The notes under the pieces are model-generated. The model searched no databases and was not told the origin of the DNA. It saw only the letters and a program-made list of their open reading frames with translations. Below are positions 1-39,023 of a stretch of DNA of 64,000 nt, in pieces. Made by a program: the position numbers and the translations under genes. Numbering within the stretch: the first letter of the stretch is position 1; every line of letters begins with the position of its first letter. This DNA comes from Brachyhypopomus gauderio (Eukaryota; Chordata; Actinopteri; Gymnotiformes; Hypopomidae), in assembly GCF_052324685.1 (NCBI RefSeq), contig NC_135214.1, positions 170,001 to 234,000 of the forward strand. The letters are read 5' to 3'.

Positions 1-3000
1 CTTGTCTACACTGAATAACTAACAAAATGCACATTCATAAACACTGCAGTTATGAATGGTGTTTGGGATATGCTTTGCACTTGAGCTACTAAAACAACCT
101 TTAATGCAACATTTTAAGAGGTTTACCTGCTTAAAATGTTGTTAGTCTAAGTATATGGATACCTTGTTTTAAATTATGTACAGAATAATACAGGTTGTTT
201 TTTTTTTCTTTTTAGATATCGTAAACTTCTGTTTAATCAGTACTGTGTAGTCAATATCGCAATAATGATTAGCAAACAATTACTTGTGCATCCATAGAGG
301 TTCCTGATGATGCACACAAAGGGCCCATTGTGAAGAAATGCGGCCCCCAGCGCGGAGGCCTGTGAACACCGGGGCCCCCCCAGCGCGGAGGCCTGTGAAC
401 ACCGGGGCCTCCCCAGCACGGAGGCCAGTGAACACCGTGGCCCCCCCAGCGTGGAGGCCAGTGAACACCGTGGCCCCCCCAGCACGGAGGCCTGTGAACA
501 CCGTGGCCCCCCCAGCACGGAGGCCTGTGAACACCGTGGCCCCCCCAGCACGGAGGCCTGTGAACACCGTGGCCCCCCCAGCACGGGCCTGGCTCCACGT
601 CTGGTGACGGATGGGACGCCAAGCCGCTGAACCCTGGGCAGGTTGTGGGACGGGCACACAGGGACGGGCAGCAGAGATATCGCCTATACGGGTATTTTCC
701 CGGTATCCCATGGAAACATGGTCTTTGAGACGCACTGGAAAGATAGTGAATGTTTGTGCAGCTTGAGTTGTTTTATGGCCACGTTTTGTTTCCGAGTCGC
801 TTTTCTCTGGCCTGAAGAAATGCGTGGACTCCGTTACTAAATGGTGCGGCGATGGGATTTATGAAGATGTACAGACAAGCTCAACTAACGAGCTCTAAAA
901 GGTATGAATTGTTGTGATTGTTTATTGGTACGACTCACTGGTCAGTGATCTGATTCAAAACACAACTGCTTTGTTTTTTCCTGGACAAGTCAAGCAGAAA
1001 CTGACCTTTTCTAAATCCATCTGGATTTAGAAATCTCAAGACTAACAAGTACTTGAACCATCTTAGCTTAAATCTACAGTCAAACAACAATATAGGGATG
1101 AAATTGGCAAATGAATTAGTATTAGTCTGTGCCTAAAACATAGTATGTGGGGTTTCGTTAATAGGAAAGTTTCACGGTTGCAGTTCTGAATCTACAGATT
1201 CGTGCAGGGCTCTCTCCTCTCTCTCCCCCACATCTGATGCTGCATCCACACTAGCAGAATGTTTAGAGTAAACACACCCGTGATGAGTTGAAGATACACC
1301 CATAAAGGTTCGCGTTAATCATTCGAGGTCCTAAACAGAGACAACACTGATTATCCCAACACCCCTTGATACTTTTATGTTTCTCACTCACACTGGGCCC
1401 TTTTTGTCAACATTCCTGCCACTACGAGTCATGCCTTCTAAACCCGTAGTGCATCAGCACTTTGTTGATAAAGATGGAGACGGTGCAGAATTTAGCACAT
1501 GCGTCTGAGCTAAGAACAAAGCAGGACCAGGCTGATTGTGATGCCAGCTGAAACCAGACTGAAACAAGACACCTATATTCAGTTTCAGCATGGGCCATTT
1601 CCACTCGGCAAATAACAGGCAACTGCCATCCCTGTGGAGTCTGGAAAAAGCTAAGGGCCTTCAGTGGAAGAGGTCTGGGGTGGTTCGCCCTCTTGACTGA
1701 CACGAGACTTACAGGAGCCAGCATATATCACCAACACACAGCCTCGGATCATAAATACTTGAGCATGTGGACATACGCTAGGATAGATACACACACATGA
1801 AGCTCTCCGAACTTCTGAAAACCTTCAGGCTTTGAAGCTTTTACTCTGCTATATCCCACAAACCGCCAAATAAGAACAAGTGAGATAAATATCACAAGAA
1901 CAAGACGCTATTTCCTAATCACTTCATAGGAATCACGAAGAACTAAAAGACTGTTATGACAGAACGGAGACGTTCAGGAGGGATCCTCCCAGTTCTTGGG
2001 AGAGCACTGAAGCATCACACCCATGATCCACTTCAGCTCTCCCCCGCGTCCAGCAACAAACCACAGCGCCCACCCCGGGTGCACCGACCCAGGAAAAGGG
2101 CCCCCAGGAGCAGCCTGGGACGACAGACAGCCTTACCCCCCACACCCAGTAAATACCACCAGAGGCTCAAAGGAGTCCGACTGGACCCATTTGCCACCCG
2201 GCCCGTCACGTGACGTGAGCAGCCATTTGAAACGAACGAGATATCACGGTTGGGAAGGTGGTGCGATATGTACTAGTGCAGGTCTGAGCCGGGTGATTCC
2301 ATCCTGGATGCGTTACACATTAACACAGGGAGAAGCTCTCTGGTGGCAGGACGACCTCACGTCCTCCACGTCTGCACACGCATGCAAGAAGAAACACAAA
2401 CAGCATGCAGGGCCCATGCACAACGTGTACACCACCACCAGGGCCCAGCAGATCGGTTTCCAAGGAATTTGATTTACACTTTCACTTTTTTTTCCACAAA
2501 CTGTCAAACATTTGCAGATGGAAATCATCGGAATTACAACACAGAACTGAGACGTTTGGAAAGCAAACTGAATTTTACGGGGTTGTGAGCTAACTTTGGG
2601 TTATTTTCCTCATGACAAAAGTTTCATCTCCAGCCATGTAGATTATAATCATTTTCTAATCTAATTGGTTAATCTACTCCAATATTCCCCACTTTTGTTC
2701 TGATGTACAACAGCTTTGCTCTGCCTAAATGACTTTGTGACAATTCAGATGGGAGCTCAACTGTTTTGATGTGCAATAGGCCTGCTAAAGCAAAACTGAA
2801 ATTTATTTTCCTTATATAAACTCTACAACCCCAATCGCATACACTGCACCAGGGGTTGTCAAGCCAACAGTAACCTTGACTACCAATCCAGGTTCATTCA
2901 GGAGTATACTAGCACAACTAACATCATGGCACTTTGCCCCTTTTTATGTCAACAACATGTTGTACTGGTAGACACCTCATGGATGTCAGGCGTGGGAAGA

Positions 3001-3342
3001 GTTCAATGGCCGTCCAAAAACCGACCGGGGAAAAAAAGAGGCCCGTCAGAGGCTTCAGTGTCACTCAAAAACCCTCCAAGGGTTTTTTTGTTTTCCTTCA
3101 AGGACTTTAAAGTGTAAAAGGTGCATGATGATTAATTTCAATAATAAGTTGGATAAACTACAGAGGCCTGAAACTTAAGTATAACTAGGAGGGCAACATG
3201 AAACTGTTTCACAACAGCTGCGTTAGTCACCAAATAAAAGCAACCCGACTGGCATAGCAAGAACTCTTTCCATTAACAAACAGACCATTATTAAAGTGAA
3301 CCTGAAGAATTAAGAGACAGGCGAGTCTGGGGAGGTACGCAC
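1..3342 (-). other. epb41l5: epb41l5 intron after the first coding exon (partial)
   Basis: This stretch lies downstream, on the minus strand, of the first coding exon of epb41l5, and no further epb41l5 exon was recognised in it. It is therefore read as part of the first coding intron, running off the left edge. It holds a 33-bp minisatellite near 340-590 and otherwise unique-looking AT-rich sequence. The open frames seen here are short or come from the minisatellite and match no family I know. Confidence 0.7.
340..590. repeat. 33-bp minisatellite, about 7-8 copies
   Basis: A GC-rich 33-bp unit is repeated head to tail; each copy contains GGAGGCCTGTGAACACC followed by a run of C. Because 33 is a multiple of three and the unit lacks stops in several frames, overlapping open frames appear on both strands (for example an ARRPVNTVAPP repeat on plus). 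These are by-products of the repeat, not genes. Confidence 0.93.
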
Positions 3343-3522
3343 GGGTAGGTCCACGCTGACGTCGGTTCCGTCCAGCAGGGACACCCTGCAGGTGATGATG
3401 GCCTTGGCGTCTCCAGCTGCAGGGATGTGGGTGGCGGCCCGCTGCGCCTCTCGGTGCCGGACCTTCTCAGCCTGCTTGCGGATGGACCGGCGGCCCAGAG
3501 TCCGGCGGAGGAAGCTGAGCAT
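3343..3522 (-). CDS. epb41l5: Epb41l5, first coding exon (partial gene)
   Basis: Epb41l5 (band 4.1-like 5; the zebrafish gene is known as mosaic eyes) is a FERM scaffold that binds Crumbs proteins and shapes epithelial polarity and adhesion at the membrane cortex. This exon encodes 60 residues starting [13 protein letters not shown], then [15 protein letters not shown] and [18 protein letters not shown]. It ends exactly at the human exon boundary before the rest of FERM lobe F1. The start codon is at 3522-3520. The donor GTGCGT follows base 3343, and an acceptor ending in CAG lies about 11 bases before the ATG. The residues match human EPB41L5 closely from memory. The remaining exons lie beyond base 1. 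The position downstream of ptpn4 in the same orientation agrees with human synteny. Confidence 0.93.
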
Positions 3523-4118
3523 GATTCGGGACCTGTGTGACCTACCTGTAGATCTGGAGGAGAACACGAGGTGTAAAAGGTACCGCTGCAACTCCCAAAA
3601 ACATCTACGGATCCAGGTGTCGATATGTAGAAGCACAAAAGTGTCCGGTGAGTATTTAGAAGGGAAATAAATCTGTGTACCGGGACTCATATAGGGACAC
3701 AGGTGGTTATGTAGCTCAACACTGGACACTGATGTTCAGAAACAGCTACAAATTTTAAAAGTCGTTAAAACATTTTTCCACCAAATTCTGTCAAACGAGG
3801 CGATTATGTTTCAAGATCAAAATCCCTTCTGCTGATCAGCGATCATAACTAGGATCAATCCACCACATGCGAATGTAAATACAGCTGCTGACAACTATTT
3901 TAGTACAGAATACAGATATAATTCATGCATAATCTGGATGCAACCAGCCATCCGCCTGTTCCTAACGGGATTAACGAGATTACAGTAATTTACAACAAAA
4001 CACAACATGCATATTTACAAACAAGCGCCATATATGGAGACGGTCCGATACATTGTAACTAAAGCTCCGTGAGTCCAGGCGGATCCACTTGTTGGTCCCG
4101 AGACAAAGCCACACTTAC

Positions 4119-4320
4119 TAGTGGGTTTGGGGATCCCGGTGAAGATGATGGTCTACCTGCTTCAGAACTCATCAAAAACAACTTTCTGGTGCGAGTTTGC
4201 CATGTTTACTGCGCAAATGGACCTAAACACGGTGTTCCTCCGAGAACAAATATAAAGCGAGCTTAATCTCCAAGACCCAAAGATGTAGGAGTTTCTTTTT
4301 TCTCCTTCAGGAAGTGACGT
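4119..4320 (-). promoter_or_regulatory. epb41l5: Possible epb41l5 noncoding first exon and promoter
   Basis: A composite ETS/CRE-type promoter motif, GGAAGTGACG, sits at 4310-4319. On the minus strand a good splice donor (CTA|GTAAGT) follows base 4119. Together these could bound a short noncoding exon 1 that splices to the acceptor just ahead of the ATG at 3522. The sequence is not strongly CpG-rich. This is inference from motifs only. Confidence 0.3.
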
Positions 4321-4380
4321 TGGTGTATAATCCATGAGAGTGGATTAACATTTAAAGGGCCAGAAACGTTGGGAATGTTT

Positions 4381-5560
4381 CAGTGTAGGACACAGCAATA
4401 ATGATAATAATAATAAGAATAGCAATTATTATAATAATAGTAATAATAATAATAATAACAACAACAACAACAATAATAATTTATATAGCGCCTTATTCAT
4501 TCATGTGACAGTGAAAGTCATTAAGTTATTGAAGTAGTGTTCAGCAGTTTAGGGGCTATTATGTTGAAATATCTGACCCCAGCTTTGACCAGGGCACTTA
4601 CAGGTTTGGGTGGGGCAGTGAGCAGGACTACAGCAGGTACAATGTTAGCAGGAGAAGCTTCAACTGCATGCAAAGTGGGACAGGTAGCCATTGTAAGTGA
4701 AATAAGATATCAGGGCAGGAGATGGTAGATTAGTGGTGTTGATGTGTACACAGATCTGAGTATCACCAGCAAAAGTCCATGACGGCAAAAAATCTGAGAG
4801 GAAATATAGTGGTGTTGAAAGTAGAGGGTCAAGTCCTGATCCCTGGGTGATGCCTTATATAACAGCAGTGGTATCAGATTTTAGTCAAGTCCATCTCAGT
4901 GTTACACATTGCACAGAAGCTGTACTGAAAAGGCTCAAACAGATTAGTGCTGGTCAAGATTGAATGCATTTAAAAAGTCACGACCCTTTATAACAGCTTA
5001 GGTCAAAGGTGACTGTATCTAGACCTGTGATTATGAGAGTGGGAGTGATGGCAGATGTTTTAAGCACTACACGGACATCAGCTGAGGTGAGAGACGTGTT
5101 CATGGAATCGTAGGGTCGTAGATAATTGAGGAACTCTTTTTAAGAAGTGTGGTGGGGGCAGGATTGAGCTGACAGGCAAGTGAATTGGATTTGACAAATA
5201 ATTCAGAGCAGAGAGCAGGTTTAGTACGGGAGAAAGCAGAGAAGATTCATAGTTAAGAGGAATGTTGCTACAGATTAGCCTTGAGAGGAAATGTTGGCAA
5301 TTTTATTAAGTTTGTCTGAAAAATCTATGTTAGACTTGGACACTGATCAGCAGGGCCAGCAGAAGCAGGCAGTAAAGGGTGTTATGGTACAGGAAATGAT
5401 TATGGGTTTATATCCTGTACTGTTATTGGCAGATGAAATGTACACTAAACAGGAAGCATTTAAAGCAACTCTATACCTAAGCATGTGATCTGGGAATGCT
5501 AACGAATGAACACTCACAATAGCTTCGCAAATACCTTTATTTAAAAGGGACGACAACTCT
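4381..5560. mobile_element. Unclassified dispersed-repeat-like stretch with (AAT)n/(AAC)n tail
   Basis: An (AAT)n/(AAC)n tract at about 4396-4480 is followed by TTTATATAGCGCCTT. That resembles the reversed 3' tail of several fish non-LTR retroelements and so suggests an old insertion on the minus strand. The following kilobase contains only short open frames with no reverse-transcriptase or transposase motif I recognise. The class and the right boundary are uncertain. Confidence 0.3.
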
Positions 5561-8409
5561 AAAAGACTTTTAGATAAAACTTTTTTGGTGTTTTGTTGTT
5601 CATTTATTTTATGTTTATTTTTGTTTTCATTAATATGTGCTGAAAGTTTTAAATTATGTAGCTAACCTGTTTCTGTGATGATGCAGAGAGTCATAACTAT
5701 CATGGTCCACACCTCTGTCAGATCGTAGTTTCCCCTCAGGCAGAACTCCAACATGACATGCTGATGCTACAGTGGTGCTGTCTACACTGTACTTAATCCT
5801 TTATCACAAGACTCCCCTTTCAACAGAGATGTGTTTGGTTTTGAGCAGCTATAGTAGCTATGGCCTTAGCTAAACTTCCAACTGTCATGAAATTGTCATA
5901 CTGAACTGCTAAACTGGAATTTGTCTAATTGAATAAGACATTGTTTCTCTCAAAATAGTCTACTATGTTTGTAGTCTTCTGAATAAATCAATGCCACCTT
6001 AACCATAACCCTATCTACCCCATTTTTGTCTCTCTCTTTACAGAGGTGGCCAGGTATTTACAAGCCTTTGTTTTTTTACAACACTGCCACCCACTGGGTT
6101 CTTCGAGATTTTGATCACCTGTAGAAATCAAGAATGCCCTCTGTGTCTTGGACAGATATAATGTTCTGAACCTGCATGAAGTAAAGGCCAGTTAAATACA
6201 GATCATCCAGTTGCCCAGGAGAAGGGTACACTGTGCAGAGGCTCATTTGCATAACCAAATGTATTAATGAGCAAGAAATTAGACTATTTACTTTGATGCT
6301 GCGTGGACTTTGGCTTTTCATACCAAAAATGGGGTTCCTATGGGAGGTTTATAGCTACTGTAATGATGCTCTAGCGCTAATGCTGACCACAGTGAAATGC
6401 TGAGGAAGTCCTAATAAGAACTGACAGGTTGTATTTCCCTCCCGACATGTGGATGCACGGGGGGGGGGGGGGGGGGGTGTTTACTGAACCACAACACAAT
6501 CATAAACTAAGTAAATACTTGGCACAAAAGAAGCTAATTTAGCAGGGGTGTCCCAAAGCTCTCCAACAACTTTGAGAGGCAGAGAGTGTTTATTATAACA
6601 CTAGCATCATACTCTTACTATGTGACCTCAAGCCCGTGTATTTTTATTCAGCACTCATTATCACATTGATTTCAAAGCTTAAATAAATGGGAACTACTTG
6701 TTATTGCCTTTGCCAGCAGGGGGTGCCAGAGTTAGATGCAGTGAACCCTGGCTGCCTCACCAGCGTCCTGTGGGTTACGAGAGGAAAACATGAGAGAATA
6801 GCCCAAAGATACATTCCACATTTAATGGCTTGAACTTTAATGTGGAAGGAACAGTGGAAAAAAAAATTATGAGGATGAAAAAACAAACATAAAGTCAAGA
6901 AACAGAAAACTGTTCAGGAGCATCTTTCTTTTAGGACATACAAATATTGGTGTATAATTAATCAGTGAAGAGGAATTAGAAAGATTAATGGAGGTCTATG
7001 GAGCAGGAAGGAAGTGGGGGTGGGGGTGTGCTTGGTTAGGCTCAGAAAGCTTGAGCAAATCCCTTATAAAAATGGCAAATGCCATGTCTATCTACTCTTC
7101 TGTTCCTTACATTGTTAGATGAGATCTGGAGAGAAAAGCTACCCACTTCTATTTACACATTAGGTCATTTGCAAATAAAAAAACAATTTAAAATTGAATG
7201 CAACATCACACCTTTTTATTTTAAAGATTTTTTAATATACAATATTGTATTCACACTGTCTAGAGTATTTACAAAATTCAACAAGTGGCACAGGTTTTCT
7301 TTCTTACAGGTGTCCGTAGGGAACAAAAAAATAGAATGTCAACAAAACTCTATAAATGTTCAATAACACATGTTTGAGGAGCTTTCGTGAACTTCTCTGT
7401 TGGAAAGTGCTGTCCTTTATCACAAGGCATGAAACATTACATTTTTCAAAAGTTAATCAGTTTTCCGTTTTGCCTCATCATACCAAACCCTGAAATATTA
7501 TGCTGGATGGGTTTTGCACGGCCGTCCAGGAGAAGACATTCAATAATCCCCTCCTACATCTCCATCATGCCCGACTCGAGCAAAACAACACCTTTCGGTT
7601 ATGCATATGGTACCCACTACTAGGGTTTCAAGCTTAGCCATGTACTAATTTCCAGTACTACTAGAGGAATATGCAACAGAACCCACAGGTAACATTTCAT
7701 GATCTGCAGAGCTGTGCAAGGTTCTCAAGACCTTTATATCCAAAATTGTTTCCTATTGTCCAGCGGTTTCCTCGGTAAGTCGTGACGGACCTGAATATGC
7801 AGCATGCCAAAGAGGGCGTGAGACAGAGCCGACGGAAGGAGACATGGACATTTGATGTAGGCAAAGCTCATAAAATGCTGACTGTTGTGTACAAATATAT
7901 ATTAGCATATTTAGTTTGAACCAGGCTCTCTAAAATTAGGCTAGGCTAAGTAAACATAAGGAAAAGTTAACCGAAAAGGTCAACTTGCTATCCTGACCTA
8001 TATGCTGCACTAGAGCATTTAGCTGAAATGCCTAAGGCCAGGTTGGGGGGGGGGGGGGGGGGAGACGACACACGTCAACACAGCATGACTGGGGCTACAC
8101 GTGCACGCATCCATTCCCATAAAATACCACAATAACACAGAGAGGGAGACTCGGAGTATGAACAAGCTGGCACGCCCGCTGGCGTGCGTAGATGCTAGTG
8201 CACGTAGATGCTAGTGCACGCTCACGCTCCCTCACAAACACATCATCCGCCCTCTCTCCCTTTCTCTGGTCGTGCAGTGCTGAGTCTTGGCCATGATCTC
8301 ACTCTCCTACAGGCTCAGAGAGAGCACCACCCACTAGGCCGTGCTGACACTGCACCACCCATCACAGGAACATATGTGAACTCCCAGTTACACACCACAA
8401 ATGGAAAGG

Positions 8410-8418
<9 letters not shown>

Positions 8419-8467
<49 letters not shown>
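8419..8467. repeat. (TA)n microsatellite
   Basis: About 49 bases of uninterrupted TA dinucleotides, followed by GTGTGTG. It lies between ptpn4 and epb41l5. Confidence 0.97.
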
Positions 8468-8469
<2 letters not shown>

Positions 8470-9312
8470 TGTGTGTATAAAAACACCCTTTGTACAAAAC
8501 CAATATAAGCAAAAACCTGGTTCCTACTCCCATGATGTTCAATTTAGCATGTAATGCACCAACTGGACATTATACTCGTATTCTGTATAAAAGTGCTCAC
8601 ATACAAAATTGCCTGCAGCGAGGAGAGAGTGAACTACACCCCTGGATGGATTATGAGCTTTAAAGTGGAATCCATTTATTTCAAGAGAACGCTTAATTCC
8701 TTACATTCCTTATGGGCCGTCTTACTTTTACAGGTGTTGCACACGACACGGAGAAAAGGGGGGGGGCAAGGTGAATAATCTTACATCAGGAAGATCTGAA
8801 AGTATAAATAATATCCCCTGGCAAATGTCAATAGAGGTTTGTCTGTAGAAATACAGCTTGTATGATGACATCCTGTCTGTCTTTTTGAGCTGAGGCGTTC
8901 TGAGAAAGTTCATATGGTGGTAGCAGTGGCAGTATAAATCCATTAATCCTGAACATGCTGTCAAGATGGAAATCATTTGTTTCAATCAACTCATCAGGTC
9001 TGAGAATTGTTAAGTAGAATGACAAAACCTCCCTGGTCAGACTGACCAAGGTGAGGATGACTACAGAAAGCTGTGGTGATTATGGGATGTGAATTACCTG
9101 CAACTCGGAAGAGGCACAAATGGAGAGACTAATGCATGTCCACGCCCCCCACCTACTATAGTACTAAAGATCCAGTTAAGTAAGCACTACGCACCGTGCC
9201 TTGTAAAAGTTGCTTAGTGATGTGTGGTAATCCTGCCTTAACACTTCATCAAGACAAGCATAAAAAAAAAAAATGAAAAAAAAAAAAAGACTGCAAGCAC
9301 GGTCACGGTCAC

Positions 9313-9314
<2 letters not shown>

Positions 9315-9383
<69 letters not shown>
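9315..9383. repeat. (AC)n microsatellite
   Basis: About 69 bases of uninterrupted AC dinucleotides, producing spurious CVCVCV and HTHTHT frames. Just upstream are A-rich tracts at about 9262-9289. Confidence 0.97.
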
Positions 9384-9384
<1 letters not shown>

Positions 9385-9816
9385 CTCAAAGTGCTCTAGG
9401 TTTCTTGGCGACTGCATGGATTTCAATAAAAAGCAAAGAAATTAATAAATAAAAATAATCATCTGCACTCCCCAAAAAACCAAAAAAACTCCAAAACCAA
9501 ACCAAACCACCACAACAATTTGGGGGGGGGGGGGGGGGAGTAGTAACAACATAAATCCAGCTAAAGGAACTGTTAACTCTAAAGGAATAAGGAACACAAA
9601 TCAATTTATAAAATGCATTTTTGTTCAACAGACAGGGCTCGGCATTAAAACTAGAGCACAATAAATACCCTTAAAAAAAAAAAAAAAAGACATTTGTTCA
9701 CCTGCAGCACAGGTCTGTTCCTGACCACTGGGCACATCTCTCCGTTCATTCTTTACCCATTAGCACGGCCAGCACATAATATTAAAATAATAATAAAAAT
9801 AAAGGAAAGAAAGACG

Positions 9817-9841
9817 CCCCCCCCCCCCCCCCCCCCCCCCC
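9817..9841. repeat. Poly-C run, 25 bases
   Basis: An uninterrupted run of 25 C. It is one of several long G or C homopolymers in the window (others: 6459-6477, 8045-8062, 9522-9538, 19164-19187, 35051-35070). Exact lengths of such runs are prone to sequencing error. Confidence 0.95.
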
Positions 9842-10588
9842 AGACTGGCTCTCTGCACTCACATATGGCACTACAGCAAACTCCACTATTTATCAGCATA
9901 CATATATATATTTTTCAAATCCTGGGTGCAGAAAAGTCTCTACAAGTACCAAATTCACCTTTATTTGATGTTAAGTTTTTGTCTTTTGTCCTCCCACTCC
10001 TCGATGCTTGGCCAATAGTCCCTTTGCCAGCATAAAGTGCAATAGTGCTTGATTTATGTCCTATGTGTGTTTCTGGCTCAAGAGTTTGTTTTTTCTCCAT
10101 TGTTTTTGGTGTGTTCCTAAGGGTTTTGCACAGTGCCTTGAAAAAGTTTGCAGTACTGAACACCCTCTTTGTGTTGCTTAATGTTAATTAACCCTCTTTG
10201 TGTTGCTTAATGTTAATTAACCTAATTTGACCTAAATGTCCATGTTTATTTTTTTTTTTATCTAAAAGGCATTGCACACCAATTAGAAAAAGAAAATTAA
10301 GCTTACAACAACTATAACAAAATAAATAAAATAATAATCATAATAATAATAATAATAGAACTGTAGCTTGGTATTTGAATAATTATAGTAAATTCCAAGT
10401 TTCTCTTCTTTTGCTATGACAATGTGAAAAGCTTTACCCCTGCACCCACTAGAGAATGAAGTCATGGTAGTAAAGTCTCTGATTGTAATGTGTATGTGGG
10501 GTGCATCCAGAGTGCAACACTTTCTCAAGGCCTTGAATATCCGTAAGTAGAGCCCCAGCGCTCATCGGTGAAGTTGGTGGCGTTTGCT

Positions 10589-35762
<25,174 letters not shown>

Positions 35763-36565
35763 TACGGTCCGGCCGGAGTCTGCAGCACAAGGATGAGACC
35801 ATGAAGACACGCACCACGCCACCATCACCACGCTCAGCAACGCACGCTTCACGCAGCACCATGACCTGGTCTTTAGCAGTTGCATGGAATCACAAGACCA
35901 AGCAAGCTAAGCTGATGCACAGTGATAAAGTAAGCAGAGATGAGGCTCTTGTCCCTCAGAACAACTCCCAGGGGTGTGCGGAGTGTAAACACATGAACCA
36001 GTCTACCAGACTGGACCTACACTAGGAGCTATGAAGACTCAGATGATGGTGGAGTGTTCAAACTGGCGAAGGTCTCTAGGGCCAGAAGGCTAAAAGACTA
36101 TGGTGGCGGGAAAGAATAGCGGTGTAAGGAAATTTGCTCCCAAAAGTGCCTGTTAAAGCAAATAAACAAACAAATAAACAAACAAGCAGAGTCCCTGGGG
36201 CGGTGGGCAGCAGCTTGTGAACCGTGACGTGTCTATGAAGGCTGAAACGGACCACTTGACAATGCAGCCCGCAGAATCAAAGGGCGTCAACCTCAAGTCC
36301 TGCCAGACCCGTCAGACTCCAAATTGGGTTTACAGGCCAGCGGGGGTGAGCGGCAGTCGGGTGGAAGATCACTGCAGTGAGGCAGTCATACGCTGATGCT
36401 CATCGGGATGTCGACCGCCCCCCCCTCCCAACGCTCACCTTCATCACACCCCACCCCCCCTCACACTCACGCCAAGGTCAATATGACACGCCTCTGACCT
36501 GGAAAACCACCTCATGGAGTTCTCAGCCCCGCTCTTTGGCAGACATCTCTACTGGGGAAGCACTG

Positions 36566-36626
<61 letters not shown>

Positions 36627-38190
36627 GGGTCCACACATGAAACACTGCCCACAATGCCAACTTGTCCATGTTGCCATACTGTTCAACCAGACCGTCATAC
36701 CAGCACATTGGAGAATGTGGGCCAGTAACGGGCCTCTTTCTCCTCCGACCCACTTACAGCTTCACACTCGTCTCAATCGGACTCATTTTCCAGTGAATCA
36801 CTTTTGATTGCATGCATAATCCAGACATTTTACTTATAATCCATTTTTTTCATTTGGCTGAAAGTCAAATGGTCATATTCCAGATAGATTGGGACTTTAC
36901 GCGGGCTCTAGTCGGGGTTGTTGCGACTGCCTGCACCGCTACCCCTGTTTACAGCACACTAATTCGGGTCATCAGCTCGATAGCAAGCTTCAACAAGCTT
37001 TAAAATGGGCACATCACAGCGGGGAAAACACTGACGTGTGAAGAACTTCAGGAACAGAACAGCTCTAGATTTACTCTAGACTCGTTCTACACCTCATCTA
37101 GACCAGACGCTGGCAACTACTTTAGCTAAAAAATAAATAAACAAATAACCCAGAAGACGTATTTTTATAGTCTTGAATTACTGGCCCAAAATTCACTCCC
37201 GACACTTTGCCGGCTGTACGTTTCCGTGCTGAACAGGTTGTTGAATGGCGTTTGTGAACGGCCCTGCACACACTGGTGGCCATGTGCTAGCAGTTCCTCA
37301 AAGTGATACTGTCAAAATGCCACAAATAGACACTAGTCACCCCCTTAACATGAAAGAAAGAACAGTAATGTGCAGCTTTGGAGTCCTCCATGTCTCTTTA
37401 AGTTTGTCTTCATGTGGGGAACACTTCAGTTCTGAAACACATTTAGAAATAACTCTAAATGTGTACATTAATATTTATTTCTGAAGTAGTGTTACCACTT
37501 TGGTTGGTAATAAGGGCTTAACTCATGAGCTGTAATATATTGAGCTGTATTATGGTGCTTCAGTTATTTTCCCAGATTATCTTCGGATTTGTTTGGAGGG
37601 GTTCGTGTTTCTTTTTAACCAGGTCAGCAAGCAGTTTCCTCTTCTTAGGACACTCTTTAAATCAAGCCACTGTCTTGTTTCTTCCCCACATCCCAGAAAG
37701 TGTGAAATGATGCGTGAGAAGTTAAACTCCTGACCTCTGAATCTCTCTCAGCAGCTAGTAACACACTTAGCAAAGAAGCCTTGTGGGATACGACTCTACC
37801 ACTTCATGAAGAAGAAAAGGTCTTTAACAGGGTTCCTTTAAGACCAGAGAGTGGAGCAACAGCTTGTGGCATTCAGAGAGGTAACCACCAGCTCGGAGAC
37901 GAGGTCTTTCACACACAAAAAAAGGGAAGTGCCGTCGTCTCTGAATCCAACCATCTTCATTAACAAGAGAACAGTCCCCAGATAGCAAATGAAACTGGAG
38001 TAGAGCATTACGACAACAGGAGTGCAGATCCACCTTCCTGATCGACAGACGCTTGGCCTGTGTGTGAGGTCAAGGCTCCAGGCATGTGGCTACATACACC
38101 ATGTGTTTGTATCTGTCTGGCTCGTCTAAAGCCACGACGTGAACGTCTGTCTGCCCACTACGTGAATCCTGTGTGGAAAACAACAAATGC

Positions 38191-39023
38191 AAGATGCTGA
38201 TCTAACTGGCAGTGTAGCCATGTCGTTTTCTAATGGCCCAAGATGCTGATCTAACTGGCAGTGTAGCCACGTCGTTTTCTAATGGCCCAAGATGCTGATC
38301 TAACTGGCAGTGTAGCCACGTCGTTTTCTAATGGCCCAAGATGCTGATCTAACTGGCAGTGTAGCCATGTCGTTTTCTAATGGCCCAAGATGCTGATCTA
38401 ACTGGCAGTGTAGCCATGTCGTTTTCTAATGGCCCAAGATGCTGATCTAACTGGCAGTGTAGCCATGTCGTTTTCTAATGGCCCAAGATGCTGATCTAAC
38501 TGGCAGTGTAGCCATGTCGTTTTCTAATGGCCCAAGATGCTGATCTAACTGGCAGTGTAGCCATGTCGTTTTCTAATGGCCCAAGATGCTGATCTAACTG
38601 GCAGTGTAGCCATGTCGTTTTCTAATGGCCCAAGATGCTGATCTAACTGGCAGTGTAGCCATGTCGTTTTCTAATGGCCCAAGATGCTGATCTAACTGGC
38701 AGTGTAGCCATGTCGTTTTCTAATGGCCCAAGATGCTGATCTAACTGGCAGTGTAGCCACGTCGTTTTCTAATGGCCCAAGATGCTGATCTAACTGGCAG
38801 TGTAGCCACGTCGTTTTCTAATGGCCCAAGATGCTGATCTAACTGGCAGTGTAGCCACGTCGTTTTCTAATGGCCCAAGATGCTGATCTAACTGGCAGTG
38901 TAGCCACGTCGTTTTCTAATGGCCCAAGATGCTGATCTAACTGGCAGTGTAGCCACGTCGTTTTCTAATGGCCCAAGATGCTGATCTAACTGGCAGTGTA
39001 GCCACGTCGTTTTCTAATGGCCC
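38191..39023. repeat. 49-bp minisatellite, 17 near-identical copies
   Basis: Exactly 17 copies of a 49-base unit (AAGATGCTGATCTAACTGGC at its start) span 833 bases without an indel. The only variation noticed is C/T at one CpG (GCCACGTCG versus GCCATGTCG). The second and third copies and the last six or so carry C; the middle block carries T. The homogeneity points to recent expansion. Confidence 0.97.

Larger units (their letters stand above)
5560..10588. other. Intergenic DNA and ptpn4 3' UTR between ptpn4 and epb41l5
   Basis: No gene was recognised here. The right part should hold the ptpn4 3' UTR (minus strand). The first AATAAA hexamer on that strand after the stop codon is at 10250-10245, about 340 bases downstream, but a much longer UTR is possible. 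Contents include homopolymer runs of G (6459-6477, 8045-8062, 9522-9538) and C (9817-9841), (TA)n at 8419-8467, (AC)n at 9315-9383, and a tandem duplication of about 29 bp near 10163-10221. Confidence 0.6.

Noticed and set aside
237..735. Overlapping open frames on both strands (140, 117, 151 and 89 codons)
   Set aside because: All are translations of the 33-bp minisatellite in different frames; no start context, family match or splice pattern supports a gene.
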